A stretch of 64,000 nt of DNA from Gillisia xinjiangensis (GTDB lineage Bacteria > Bacteroidota > Bacteroidia > Flavobacteriales > Flavobacteriaceae). The notes below the pieces were generated by a model that worked only from the letters and a program-made list of their open reading frames with translations, was not told the DNA's origin and ran no database searches. The stretch lies in the NCBI RefSeq assembly GCF_046298265.1, contig NZ_JBKAHK010000002.1, positions 124,001 through 188,000 of the forward strand. The letters are read 5' to 3'. The position numbers and the translations under genes are program-made. Shown piece after piece: positions 51,323 to 61,125 of the stretch; positions within the stretch are counted from its first letter, which is position 1; each line of letters starts with the position of its first letter.

Positions 51323-52861
51323 GTGGATAAAGAATTGATTATTAGAACCAGTTCCTCTGCTGTAGATTTTGCCTTAATAAAAGATGGAAAACTAGTTGAA
51401 TTACACAAGGAAGAAGACGACAGTAATTTTGCCGTAGGGGATATTTTTATCGCCAAAATACGCAAATCTGTCCCAGGGTTAAATGCCGCATTTGTTAATG
51501 TAGGCTATACAAAAGATGGTTTTTTACACTATCATGACCTTGGTCCTCAAGTTTCTTCTTTGCTTAAATTCATAAAACGTGTAAGCACAGGTAAATTAAA
51601 AGATTATTCTTTACAGAATTTTACTTTTGAAAAAGATATTGATAAAGATGGCAGCATTGCTGAAATCTTAAAATCAAATCAATCACTTCTGGTACAGGTG
51701 ATGAAAGAACCAATTTCTACCAAAGGTCCACGGTTAAGCTCTGAGCTTTCCCTGCCGGGCCGATATATAGTTTTGGTCCCTTTCTCCAACAGGATCTCAG
51801 TTTCTCAAAAAATTGAGAGTAAAGAGGAGAAGGACAGACTAAAGAGATTGGTAAAAAGCATCAAGCCAAAAGGTTTTGGCGTGATTGTTCGCACCGTAGC
51901 AGAAGGAAAAAAAGTAGCAGAACTGGACAAAGACCTTCAAAATTTGTTTGAACGTTGGAAGGTGATGTGTAAAAAAATTTATAAAGCTCCCCACCCTTCA
52001 AAGGTGTTAGGTGAATTAAATCGTGCATCTTCTATATTAAGAGATGTTTTCAACGATACATTTACTTCCATTTCTGTAGATGACGAGACGCTTTATATAC
52101 AAATCAAGGATTATTTGGCAGAAATTGCCCCTAATAAAGAATCAATAGTAAAATTGCATCAAACCAACGTTCCCATATTTGAAAAATTTGGAGTCGAAAG
52201 ACAGATAAAAACTTCCTTTGGCCGCACGGTATCTATGAGCAAAGGTGCTTACCTTATCATAGAACACACCGAAGCTATGCACGTTATAGACGTGAATAGC
52301 GGAAACAGGTCCAACAAAGCGAAGAACCAGGAAGATACTGCCCTGGAAGTTAATCTTATAAGCGCCTCAGAGATCGCCCGTCAATTGCGTTTACGCGATA
52401 TGGGTGGAATCATCGTGGTAGACTTTATAGATATGAATAAAGCAGAAAACAGAAAAGCGCTGTATGATCATTTAAGGGAAGAAATGAGCGATGATAAAGC
52501 AAAGCACAAAATCTTACCCCCGAGTAAATTCGGATTGATTCAAATTACAAGACAACGCGTACGGCCGGAAACGAATATCAAGACCAGAGAGGTAAATCCC
52601 GATGGTAGAGGTGAGATTGAGGCACCTATTATAGTGATAGACAAAATTAAAACCGACCTTGAAAGGCTGATCAAGAAAAATCATAAAAAGATCACCTTAA
52701 GTGCGCACCCATTTATTGCAGCCTTCTTAACAAGAGGCTTTCCTTCACCCCGCTCACAATGGTTCTTTGACCATAAACGCTGGGTAAAAATATTACCAAG
52801 AGACGCTTACACGTACATGGAATATCACTTTCACGACAAAAACGGGGAAGTATTAGAGTAA
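51323..52861 (+). CDS. rng: Ribonuclease G (RNase E/G family) without the zinc-link
   Basis: A 512-residue endoribonuclease that processes 16S rRNA 5' ends and turns over mRNA. The S1 domain is inserted near the N-terminus (about 38-110; VGDIFIAKIRKSVPGLNAAFVNVGYTKDGFLHYHDLG). The DNase I-like catalytic part has the metal-binding Asp residues in HVIDVNSGN and VVDFIDM. After RQRVRPE, the CPxC zinc-link of E. coli RNase E/G is missing: the stretch reads TREVNPDGRGEIEAP without cysteine. Translation starts at GTG 51323, which gives the expected N-terminus (MDKELIIR). Confidence 0.93.
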   Translation: MDKELIIRTSSSAVDFALIKDGKLVELHKEEDDSNFAVGDIFIAKIRKSVPGLNAAFVNVGYTKDGFLHYHDLGPQVSSLLKFIKRVSTGKLKDYSLQNFTFEKDIDKDGSIAEILKSNQSLLVQVMKEPISTKGPRLSSELSLPGRYIVLVPFSNRISVSQKIESKEEKDRLKRLVKSIKPKGFGVIVRTVAEGKKVAELDKDLQNLFERWKVMCKKIYKAPHPSKVLGELNRASSILRDVFNDTFTSISVDDETLYIQIKDYLAEIAPNKESIVKLHQTNVPIFEKFGVERQIKTSFGRTVSMSKGAYLIIEHTEAMHVIDVNSGNRSNKAKNQEDTALEVNLISASEIARQLRLRDMGGIIVVDFIDMNKAENRKALYDHLREEMSDDKAKHKILPPSKFGLIQITRQRVRPETNIKTREVNPDGRGEIEAPIIVIDKIKTDLERLIKKNHKKITLSAHPFIAAFLTRGFPSPRSQWFFDHKRWVKILPRDAYTYMEYHFHDKNGEVLE

Positions 52862-52879
52862 AATTTATAACATTGAACT

Positions 52880-52914
52880 AAACGCCTTTCATTCATTTGG
52901 AAGGCGTTTTTTTT
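52880..52914 (+). terminator. Terminator of rng
   Basis: AACGCCTT (52881-52888) and AAGGCGTT (52901-52908) form the stem, followed by T to 52914. Confidence 0.85.
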
Positions 52915-52927
52915 GTTTTAGAACCAG

Positions 52928-52959
52928 AAAAAAACCGAAGATCTATCTCCGGTTTTTTT
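52928..52959 (-). terminator. Terminator of the tricorn-like protease gene
   Basis: AAAAAAACCG (52928-52937) pairs with CGGTTTTTTT (52950-52959). It lies directly past the minus-strand stop codon and may also act on rng read-through. Confidence 0.8.
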
Positions 52960-52962
52960 TAT

Positions 52963-55900
52963 TTAATTTCCTCCTTCAGCTTCCTGCTCCCAGCCTTGTG
53001 GTCGTTTCCATCTAACCGGTGGTGCGGGTTCTGGTTTTAACTCTATAGGGTTTTCTTTTAGAAGTCTTAATGCTTCCTGAACCGATCGCTCCAGCTGCGG
53101 GTCTCTTCCTGCAATAACATCTGCCGGAGTCATATGCACCTCTATATCCGGGGCTACCCCTTCGCCTTCTATAGCCCAGTTTCCTTCAACATCAAAAAAT
53201 CCACCGCGTGGTGCTACCATTCTGCCTCCATCTACAAAAGCAGGAGTATCCCAGGTGCCTACAAGTCCGCCCCAGGTGCGGGTACCTACCAAGGGTCCTA
53301 TTTCCATTTCCCGGAATAAGTAAGGCAACAGATCTCCTCCGGAACCGGCTCTCTCGTTAATGATCATCACCTTTGGGCCCCAAATTCCGGCCATAGGGGT
53401 TGTAAAAGGTTTATTTCCCTCAACCCTGCTGTTAAAATATCCATGAAGTTCCCTCGCGAGTACTTCCACAATATAATCGGCAGCAGAACCTCCTCCATTA
53501 TTCCTTTCATCTATGATCGCCCCTTGCTTATTCTGCTGGGCAAAATAATATCGGTTAAAATACTGATAGCCTTGTTGCCCGGTGTTGGGAACATACACAT
53601 AAGCGAGTTTACCATCAGACATTTCATCAACTTTTCTTCTGTTGTCTTCTATCCAGGCAAAACTCCTCAACTGATATTCATTCTCAACCGGAACAACTGT
53701 GATTAGCCTTGCTCCTGCCTTAGAAGGTTTATCATTTACTAAAATATAGGTTTGCCTTCCGGCGGTACCTTCAAAATAAGTATAAAGATTTTGGGAAGCT
53801 TCCACTTCTTCTCCATTTACCTCTAAAAGATAATCTCCTTCATTCACATTCAACCCGGAAAGACTCAAAGGAGCCTTCACCTCCGGATTCCAGCTTTCAC
53901 CATTATATATCCTGCTGAAATAATATCTGTTTGACTTCACCCCGTAATCTGCTCCAAGCAATCCTCCCGGAACTCTTTTTATATCAGGAAAATCGCCACC
54001 TGAAGTATAAGAATGCCCAACGGCTACTTCACCTCCCAGTATATCTACCAGGTAATTAAGATCTGACCTGTGACGTACGTGCTCTATCCAGGGCGTATAC
54101 CATTCCAGTATTTTATCCCAGGGAGCACCGTGAATATTGTCTACATATAAAAAATCTCTTTGATAGCGCCATCCTTCCCTAAATATCTGCTTCCATTCTT
54201 CAACAGGGTCGATTTTTAATTTCAGGCTGGAAACCATCAGTTTATTATCTTCAGCTTTTGGAGCTCCATTTCCGGTGGCAATAATTCCCCAGGTACCGCC
54301 ATTGCGGTAGAGCATATTTTTACGATCATGGGATACAGATGCCTCATTTACTTTAGGAAGAAATGGGATAGCTTTTCGCTCTTCGAGGCTGTACCTGCTC
54401 ATAGAGAACTCAGGTTCGTTTGGGATGCCTTCCATATAGAACACATAACCCTCCGCGGCGGATAATAAACCGGTATAATTTTTATCTGGATCGCCCAGTA
54501 CTTCAATCCGGTTTTCTAATCCGTCAAAATCAATTTTTACCTTTGGTACATCCTTTTCAGGTTCTTTTTTACCTGAAGCTTTCTTTTTCTCTTCCTTAGC
54601 TTTGACTTCTTCCTCCTCTTTTTGCTCCTTCTCATCGAATAGACGGGGCATAAGAGGTGAAGGTGTATCTTTAGAAAGCACCATCATATAAAGACTTCGG
54701 GTGACAGGCCTTTCATAACTGGTCATATCCAGCCAGCCAGTATTTAACCCATAATTTGTTGTGGCAAGAAAATAAAGATACTTTCCGCTTGCATCCCACA
54801 CAGGAGAAATTGCATCGGCCATGGAATTCGTCAATTGATGGTTTTCACCGGTTTCCACATTATGAACTTTCACCGCCTTGAACATATTATCCATGATGCG
54901 AACATAGGCAATCCACTGGCTATCAGGGGACCAAACCGGGTTAAGAGAACGGTTTGGATGAGCATAACCTTCAACATCGGCTTTGGTGATTTGTTCGCTC
55001 TTTACATCCATATACCAGAGGTTATAATCTGTATCGGTAAAAGCGATATACTTCCCGTTTGGCGACCATTCCGGTTTAAAGAAGAAAGTTGGACCTGGTA
55101 TTTTTATACTGCGGATATCTCCTAATCCTTCCTGGCTCCCGATCATAAGCTGATATTCTCCTGAAGCATCCGAAAACCATGCTATTTTGGATCCATCTGG
55201 AGACCAAACAGGAAAACGATCTGCCGCCCCGGATGAGTTGGTTATATTTCTCCAGTTGCCTTCTTCTTTTGAAACCGTAAAGATCTCTCCCCGGTATTCA
55301 AATAATGCACGTTGTCCAGTAGGACTTAAGGATGCATTTGAAAGTCTTGTGGCTGAAATATCCTCCCATCTTGGCCGGGCCCAGTTAAAATCTCCACGGA
55401 CATTTATTTCAAGTTGTTCGCTACTTCCATTCGAAGGGTTCAGCAAATGCAGATATCCACCCTGCTCATAAACGATCATTCCAGCACCTGAATCAAGGCT
55501 TTTGGTATCAAATTGTTTGTGAAAAGTCAGCTGTTCCAAATTTTCAGAAACAGGATCATAAGACCAGATATTATTTGCATAATCTCTTTCAGAAAGGTAG
55601 AAGATTTTTCCGTTAAGCCAAACAGGATCGGTATGTCTCTCATTATCGGTTCTCAAGGTTTGTTTGAGGGAATAATCTTTTATATTCAGGATCCATATTG
55701 GCTGCGCCTGTCCGCCGCGATAATTACGCCATTCGGGATCCCAGAAAGATATTGGAGTATAGGCAAGAAATTTACCGTCTTGAGACAATTCTCCTTTGGC
55801 AGCCCTAGGAACTTTTAAAGCCACCGGCATACCACCAACGGTTGAGATAGTATACAGTTTTGAAACTGCCGTGGGATATCCTTCCCTTCCGGAAGAAAAT

Positions 55901-56292
55901 AAAACAGACTTCCCATCAGGAGTCCAACCGGTAACTTCATCGGCTCCCGGATGCCAGGTAAGCCTTTTTGGCTGCCCTCCTTCAGCAGGCATAATATAAA
56001 CATCTACATTTCCATCATACTGCCCGGTAAAAGCAATCCATTTGCCATCGGGTGAAAAATGAGGATTGGTTTCAGCTCCTTCATTTGAAGTGAGACGGCG
56101 GGCATTTCCAAGCTTTGTCTCTCCCTTGCGTTGGTCAACTATCCAGAGATCATTTGCATAAACAAAAGCAATATGTTGATCGCTTATAGTTGGCTGTCTC
56201 AACAGCCTGCTGCCCTGGGCTGTTGCTGCTATAGTTGAAAAGCCCAAAAAACAACAAAAAAACAATAACCGGGTTTGTAATTTCGATATCAT
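52963..56292 (-). CDS. Tricorn-like S41 family protease
   Basis: A 1109-residue exported peptidase: signal peptide (ending STIAATAQ), a TolB/WD40-like beta-propeller region (about 30-540) with repeats such as GAETNPHFSPDGKWIAFTG and PVWSPDGSKIAWFSD, a charged Lys/Glu linker (about 560-590), a second part with a PDZ domain (about 770-860) and the S41 catalytic domain (about 880-1060). The likely nucleophile is Ser in NERAGSGGDLLPY, followed by GTRTWGG as in tricorn. It may degrade peptides in the periplasm. It stands alone on the minus strand. Confidence 0.92.
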   Translation of the reverse strand: MISKLQTRLLFFCCFLGFSTIAATAQGSRLLRQPTISDQHIAFVYANDLWIVDQRKGETKLGNARRLTSNEGAETNPHFSPDGKWIAFTGQYDGNVDVYIMPAEGGQPKRLTWHPGADEVTGWTPDGKSVLFSSGREGYPTAVSKLYTISTVGGMPVALKVPRAAKGELSQDGKFLAYTPISFWDPEWRNYRGGQAQPIWILNIKDYSLKQTLRTDNERHTDPVWLNGKIFYLSERDYANNIWSYDPVSENLEQLTFHKQFDTKSLDSGAGMIVYEQGGYLHLLNPSNGSSEQLEINVRGDFNWARPRWEDISATRLSNASLSPTGQRALFEYRGEIFTVSKEEGNWRNITNSSGAADRFPVWSPDGSKIAWFSDASGEYQLMIGSQEGLGDIRSIKIPGPTFFFKPEWSPNGKYIAFTDTDYNLWYMDVKSEQITKADVEGYAHPNRSLNPVWSPDSQWIAYVRIMDNMFKAVKVHNVETGENHQLTNSMADAISPVWDASGKYLYFLATTNYGLNTGWLDMTSYERPVTRSLYMMVLSKDTPSPLMPRLFDEKEQKEEEEVKAKEEKKKASGKKEPEKDVPKVKIDFDGLENRIEVLGDPDKNYTGLLSAAEGYVFYMEGIPNEPEFSMSRYSLEERKAIPFLPKVNEASVSHDRKNMLYRNGGTWGIIATGNGAPKAEDNKLMVSSLKLKIDPVEEWKQIFREGWRYQRDFLYVDNIHGAPWDKILEWYTPWIEHVRHRSDLNYLVDILGGEVAVGHSYTSGGDFPDIKRVPGGLLGADYGVKSNRYYFSRIYNGESWNPEVKAPLSLSGLNVNEGDYLLEVNGEEVEASQNLYTYFEGTAGRQTYILVNDKPSKAGARLITVVPVENEYQLRSFAWIEDNRRKVDEMSDGKLAYVYVPNTGQQGYQYFNRYYFAQQNKQGAIIDERNNGGGSAADYIVEVLARELHGYFNSRVEGNKPFTTPMAGIWGPKVMIINERAGSGGDLLPYLFREMEIGPLVGTRTWGGLVGTWDTPAFVDGGRMVAPRGGFFDVEGNWAIEGEGVAPDIEVHMTPADVIAGRDPQLERSVQEALRLLKENPIELKPEPAPPVRWKRPQGWEQEAEGGN

Positions 56293-56441
56293 AAAATAAA
56301 TAGGTTTGGCAATAATAATGAGCAGTAATATAGGAAAAAATTTCCTGTTGAGTAGTTTGAAAAATTTAGCCTTTCTCCTAAAATTATGCTTTCTACGCCA
56401 AAGTTTAGCCTACTAAATTCTTTAAATTATCTTTGAATAAT

Positions 56442-56924
56442 ATGAAATCAGACCCATCACAAAAATCCTACACCGTAAAAGAGGCCACAATAAAGCTGAT
56501 GCAGTTTTGTGCTTACAGAGATCGCTCCCAAAAGGAAGTCGAAACAAAACTGCGGGAAATGCGAATGATCCCACAAGCCTGTGAGCAGATTACCATCAAG
56601 CTTATGCAGGAAAATTTTTTAAATGAAGAACGCTTTGCCCGTAGTTTTGTTCGGGGAAAATTCAGAATTAAAAAGTGGGGAAGGATCAAGATAAAGCAGG
56701 AATTAAAAAAGCGGAATATCTCTGCCCCTCTTATAAAAACAGCCTTTACCGAGATTGATGATTCTGAATATTTCACTACTCTGGAAGAAGTTGCCGCGAA
56801 AAAGCTGAATTTAATTAAAGAGGCTAATCCGTATAAAAAGAAGCAAAAACTAGTTTATTACCTGCAACAAAGAGGGTTTGAAATACCTTTGATCCTTCAG
56901 GTTACAGAGGACTTTAAATTTTAA
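56442..56924 (+). CDS. recX: RecX-family regulatory protein
   Basis: Modulates RecA filament stability. The 160 residues consist of three-helix repeats: MQFCAYRDRSQKEVETKLREM, IKLMQENFLNEERFARSFVRGKFRIKKWGRIKIKQELKKRN and the C-terminal KKKQKLVYYLQQRGFEIPLI. ATG at 56442 is preferred over the TTG at 56433. Its last 11 bases overlap the convergent cupin-like gene. recA is not in the window. Confidence 0.92.
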   Translation: MKSDPSQKSYTVKEATIKLMQFCAYRDRSQKEVETKLREMRMIPQACEQITIKLMQENFLNEERFARSFVRGKFRIKKWGRIKIKQELKKRNISAPLIKTAFTEIDDSEYFTTLEEVAAKKLNLIKEANPYKKKQKLVYYLQQRGFEIPLILQVTEDFKF

Positions 56925-57795
56925 TATTATTCTTTTTATGAGTATTCACAATGGCCTGTTCATTCTTATAATCTATCCATTTCTGCCCTCTTAACTTACG
57001 CATGTAATTATCGAAATACCGCATAAAACCAAGGTTGTAAAGTGCTTTTGAGAAATTGGTGATATTTCTGGATGTTGCCCTTAAACTCATTGAAAATCCA
57101 GGAGTTAAATAAGTCATCTGGTGCCAGTATCCTTCCGGCATATAAAGAGTTTCCCCGTGATTTAAATTTGTGATATAGCCTCTTGCTTTTTTAAGTGTTG
57201 GAAAATTTTTAAAATCGGGATTAGTAAAATCGATATCCTCGCGCGTTATAAGCGCGTATGGAACTTTATAAAGGAATTTACTCTGGGAAGGAGGAAATAA
57301 AATACACTGTTTTTTTCCGTGAAAATGAAAATGCAAAATATTTGCATAGTCAATATCATAATGCATAAAAACCTTTGAATTCTCACCGCCAAAAAACAAG
57401 GTTGGAAGCTGTTTTAAAAATCGTAATCCAAGATCCGGAAACTTAAAGTCCTTTTGAAGAGATGGAACTTCCTTGAGTAAATGATATAAAAAAATACGAT
57501 AATTTGTAGGCTTGGTTTGAAGCAAATCAATATAATCTGCCATTTTCATCTTTAAATGGGCTTCATTAAATTTTAACGCTGCACTTATAGGCCGGTCATC
57601 ATAAAGAGGTACCGTTTTCTCACCGGCAATTTCTCTGATATAATCAAGGTCCCATTTTTTATATGCAGGCCAGTCTTCAGTTAAATGTTCAATTACAACA
57701 GGCTTTTGTTTCCGTACATAATTTTTGACAAAATTTTCCCTGGTTATCGTAGAAACTCTCGGTATTTCAGTTAATTCCATTCCTTCTTTCATCAT
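56914..57795 (-). CDS. Cupin-8/JmjC-like Fe(II)/2-oxoglutarate oxygenase, copy 2
   Basis: A 293-residue protein of the cupin-8 (JmjC-like, FIH-related) family. The iron-binding facial triad is visible as H145-Y-D147 in FMHYDID and H225 in GYWHQM, with ITRENFVKNYVRKQKPVVIE at the start. It is a close paralogue of the gene just upstream, which it overlaps by 4 bases; both end in WIDYKN and NTHK. Family members hydroxylate proteins or small molecules; the substrate here is unknown. Confidence 0.85.
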   Translation of the reverse strand: MMKEGMELTEIPRVSTITRENFVKNYVRKQKPVVIEHLTEDWPAYKKWDLDYIREIAGEKTVPLYDDRPISAALKFNEAHLKMKMADYIDLLQTKPTNYRIFLYHLLKEVPSLQKDFKFPDLGLRFLKQLPTLFFGGENSKVFMHYDIDYANILHFHFHGKKQCILFPPSQSKFLYKVPYALITREDIDFTNPDFKNFPTLKKARGYITNLNHGETLYMPEGYWHQMTYLTPGFSMSLRATSRNITNFSKALYNLGFMRYFDNYMRKLRGQKWIDYKNEQAIVNTHKKNNIKI

Positions 57796-58661
57796 TCAAT
57801 TCCGGCATTTTTATGGGTATTTTTTATCGCATAATCATTCTTGTAATCTATCCATCGTTGGCCTTTCAGTCTTCGCATTATATTATCAAAATTCCGTACC
57901 AAAATCACATTGCTTAAAACCTCCAGAATTTTTTTCGGAGAAGTAGGTAATGATCTTAAAGTTAGCGATAAACACGGACTTTCATATTTAATAAAATGCC
58001 ACCATTTACTGGGTATAAACAGTGCTTCCCCGTGTTTTAAACGGACTTCATAGCCTTTGGTTTTTGCCAGAGCAGGATACTTCTCAAAATCGGGATTATC
58101 CATGTCTATTATTTCCATGCTCACTATGGAATAAGGAACCTTATAAAGGAATTTTGTTTCCTCCGGCGGAAACAGGATTACCCGCTTTTCACCTGCGAAG
58201 TTAAAATGAAAGTTATTCGCGAGATCCATATCGTAATGCATGACCACCTTTCCTCCTTCACCGCCCACAAACAAGACAGGCAATTTTTTAAAAAATCTAA
58301 CTCCCAAATCGGGATATTTAAAGTCCTTTATAAGCTCAGGGACATTTTGAAGAAGGTTAAAGAAAAACATACGGAGATCTGTTGGACCTGCTTTAAGTAT
58401 CTCTATATATTCCCGCATTTTGATCTTCATTGCAGGCCCATGACTTTTTTGCTTTCCTGTGGCAGGTTTACTGTCATAAAGTGGAACCACAATATCGCCG
58501 GCCTTTTTCTCAAAATAGTCAAAATCCCATTTCTTGGTCGCAGGCCAGTCGGAACTGAGATCCTCAAATACCACTGGACGCTGCGGAATAAAATAGTCTT
58601 TCAAAAAAATTTCTTTTGAGATTCCTTTTACCCGCGGAATATCCTGCAGATTGAGTTTCAT
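57792..58661 (-). CDS. Cupin-8/JmjC-like Fe(II)/2-oxoglutarate oxygenase, copy 1
   Basis: A 289-residue paralogue with iron ligands H142-Y-D144 in VMHYDMD and H222 in KWWHFIKY. It shares the order of blocks with copy 2 throughout (DFKYPDLGVRF, RVILFPPEETKFLYKVPY, RLKHGEALFIP), so the pair arose by tandem duplication. It lies 18 bases downstream of bioB on the same strand and is translationally coupled to copy 2. Confidence 0.85.
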   Translation of the reverse strand: MKLNLQDIPRVKGISKEIFLKDYFIPQRPVVFEDLSSDWPATKKWDFDYFEKKAGDIVVPLYDSKPATGKQKSHGPAMKIKMREYIEILKAGPTDLRMFFFNLLQNVPELIKDFKYPDLGVRFFKKLPVLFVGGEGGKVVMHYDMDLANNFHFNFAGEKRVILFPPEETKFLYKVPYSIVSMEIIDMDNPDFEKYPALAKTKGYEVRLKHGEALFIPSKWWHFIKYESPCLSLTLRSLPTSPKKILEVLSNVILVRNFDNIMRRLKGQRWIDYKNDYAIKNTHKNAGIE

Positions 58662-58679
58662 ACTGAAATATATTAAAAA

Positions 58680-59771
58680 TTAAGCCTTGGTTTTGGCTTT
58701 TTCCTGGGCCTGAAGATTTTTTTCAATCTTATGCCCTGGTCTTGACCATTTTGGTTTTTCTCCCAAATTCTGGTATTTAGATTCCTGGGCAGAAATGCTT
58801 TCCGGCTGAGATTTTTTCTCAAAAGCCTTCTGTGGGTTTAGTCCCAGGGCCTTAAACATTTCCATATCCTCACTAACATCAGGATTTGGGGTAGTCAATA
58901 ATTTATCTCCTGCAAAGATGGAATTTGCACCGGCAAAAAAGCACATTGCCTGCCCTTCCCTACTCATTTGAGTTCTTCCGGCAGATAACCGCACCTGGGT
59001 TTCAGGCATTACAATCCTGGAAGTTGCAACCATTCTAACCATTTCCCAAATGGAAACCGGTTCCTGCTCTTCCATAGGAGTTCCTTCTACCGGAACCAAT
59101 GCGTTGATTGGCACAGATTCCGGTTGCGGATTTAAAGTAGACAAGGCCACCAGCATTCCCGCTCGGTCACTTATACTCTCACCCATTCCTATTATTCCTC
59201 CGCTACAAACAGTAACATTGGTTTTTCTTACATTCCCAATGGTATCAAGCCTGTCCTGATATCCACGTGTAGATATCACTTCTTTGTAATATTCTTCAGA
59301 AGAATCCAGATTGTGATTGTAAGCATACAGTCCAGCTTCCGCAAGACGCTGGGCCTGATTTTCGGTAATCATTCCAAGGGTGCAACAAACTTCCATCTCC
59401 AGTTTGTTGATGGTTCTCACCATTTCCAAAACCGAATCAAATTCGGCTCCATCCTTTACATTTCTCCAGGCAGCCCCCATACAAACCCTGGAACTCCCAG
59501 ATGCTTTAGCGCGCAAGGCCTGGGCTTTTACCTGGTTTACGCTCATGAGGTCATTTCCTTCAATATCGGTATGGTAACGTGCCGCTTGTGGGCAATAACC
59601 GCAATCTTCCGGACAACCGCCCGTTTTTATAGACAGCAACGTAGAAACCTGTACTGTATTTGGATCGTGATTTTCCCTGTGAACGGTAGCTGCTTCGTAA
59701 AGCAACTCCATAAATGGCTTGTTGTAAATCTCCAGAATTTCTTCCTTTGTCCAGTTGTGTTTTATAGTCAT
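58680..59771 (-). CDS. bioB: Biotin synthase
   Basis: Inserts sulfur into dethiobiotin. The 363-residue radical-SAM enzyme has the cluster motif C53-PED-C57-GY-C60, the QVSTLLSIKTGG lead-in, and the conserved CSGGIIGMGES and RLSAGRTQM segments; the auxiliary-cluster Cys and the Arg of the second site are present. The C-terminal 40 residues, rich in Lys and Gln, extend past the usual end. Downstream on the same strand are the two cupin-8 genes; upstream, 118 bases away, is the ketoacyl synthase. No other bio gene is in the window. Confidence 0.96.
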   Translation of the reverse strand: MTIKHNWTKEEILEIYNKPFMELLYEAATVHRENHDPNTVQVSTLLSIKTGGCPEDCGYCPQAARYHTDIEGNDLMSVNQVKAQALRAKASGSSRVCMGAAWRNVKDGAEFDSVLEMVRTINKLEMEVCCTLGMITENQAQRLAEAGLYAYNHNLDSSEEYYKEVISTRGYQDRLDTIGNVRKTNVTVCSGGIIGMGESISDRAGMLVALSTLNPQPESVPINALVPVEGTPMEEQEPVSIWEMVRMVATSRIVMPETQVRLSAGRTQMSREGQAMCFFAGANSIFAGDKLLTTPNPDVSEDMEMFKALGLNPQKAFEKKSQPESISAQESKYQNLGEKPKWSRPGHKIEKNLQAQEKAKTKA

Positions 59772-59889
59772 GAAATATGATTTGAATCCAAAAATAACGA
59801 AAACTCCGCTTTTCTGAATGCTATTAAAATATATTTTTATTATTGTGCTGCAATGCTTTAAAAACCAGACAGCTTTTTGAACAGTTTAT

Positions 59890-61044
59890 TTATGATTTAT
59901 TCACTAAAACCGAAACTGCATTTCCACCAAAACCAACGGCATTTACGAGTATATTTTTTAACTGCTTTGGTGCTTTTTGAAACACTGAAAAAGGAACTGG
60001 AATAAATTCCTGATGTTGTAACATCAGAATCGCAAGTTCCAGACTCAAAATTCCTGAAGCTCCAAAGGTATGGCCAATCTTCCATTTATTGGAAGTAAGT
60101 GCCGGATGTTGCTCCCCAAATACTTCCCGTATAGCATTGACCTCGGCCTTATCACCTTTTTGTGTTCCCGGAGCATGCATTACCACGGCATCAATTTCAT
60201 CTAAGGGAATAGCTCCAATCGCCATTTTCATGGATTTCTGAAAACATTCAGCATTCGCTGAAATAGATACGGAATGTTTTAATTTTTCAGTAGCATATCC
60301 AATTCCGCCGATCTTAGCGATACTATTTTCAGGATTCTTCTCCAGGCAAAGCACTCCTGCAGCTTCCCCCAGGGTCATAGAATTTCGCGTTTTTTCCATA
60401 TCCAAGGCACGACAGGGAAAATCCAGATACTGCGAAGCATAGATCTTCATGGCTTTCATTTGGGCGATGGTAAATGGGGTTAGGGCAGCCTCACTTCCAC
60501 CCACCAGGAATTTATCAGCCATTCCGGCCTGCAACCAGGCAATTCCATTTAGCACCGCATGCAATCCGGTTGAACAGGTTACACTATGGGAAATTTCTGG
60601 TCCCGAACTTTGCAAATCCTGAGCAACCCAGGACGAAATATTTCCAAGAGTGGTAGACGGAGAGGCCAGAATTTCAGCTTTTCCTAAATTTAAAAACGAA
60701 GCATGGTATTTTTCAAACAGTTGAGTGGCGCCGCGGGAACTTCCAATATTAATTCCAATGTTTCCTCCGACACTCCATCCGCTTCTTTTTACCGCCTCTC
60801 TGGAAGCAAAAACCGCATATAAAACCGATTGATCCAAATTCCTGAAATGAGGTTTAGAGTCCCGGAATTGTGCTAATTCTTCCTTAAGTTCTTTTGGAAG
60901 AAAAGCCGCATATCCCGTCATTCCATTAAAATCATGACTGGAAATCAAATGTTTTGGATCTTTATACCGCTCCCAAATTTCTTCAGAAGTTTTCCCAAGG
61001 GGAGAAACCGAGGCGATTGAAGTTATATAAACAGGGCTATTCAA
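59890..61044 (-). CDS. Beta-ketoacyl-ACP synthase-like protein (FabF group)
   Basis: A 384-residue thiolase-fold condensing enzyme with the Cys-His-His triad: C157 in SVTCSTG, H290 in HAPGTQKGD and H325 in GHTFGASG, with Lys residues just before the last. It is shorter than housekeeping FabF (about 410 residues) and divergent from it in the first 60 residues. The position beside bioB suggests a part in making the pimeloyl precursor of biotin, which is inference; a role in another lipid or pigment pathway is possible. Confidence 0.85.
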   Translation of the reverse strand: MNSPVYITSIASVSPLGKTSEEIWERYKDPKHLISSHDFNGMTGYAAFLPKELKEELAQFRDSKPHFRNLDQSVLYAVFASREAVKRSGWSVGGNIGINIGSSRGATQLFEKYHASFLNLGKAEILASPSTTLGNISSWVAQDLQSSGPEISHSVTCSTGLHAVLNGIAWLQAGMADKFLVGGSEAALTPFTIAQMKAMKIYASQYLDFPCRALDMEKTRNSMTLGEAAGVLCLEKNPENSIAKIGGIGYATEKLKHSVSISANAECFQKSMKMAIGAIPLDEIDAVVMHAPGTQKGDKAEVNAIREVFGEQHPALTSNKWKIGHTFGASGILSLELAILMLQHQEFIPVPFSVFQKAPKQLKNILVNAVGFGGNAVSVLVNKS

Positions 61045-61125
61045 GACTTGTAATTTTTAAGCAAAAATAAGCGCTATATAATCTTTAGCTAAACTTTAAG
61101 CCAAAAAAATAAATAAGAAGTGATT

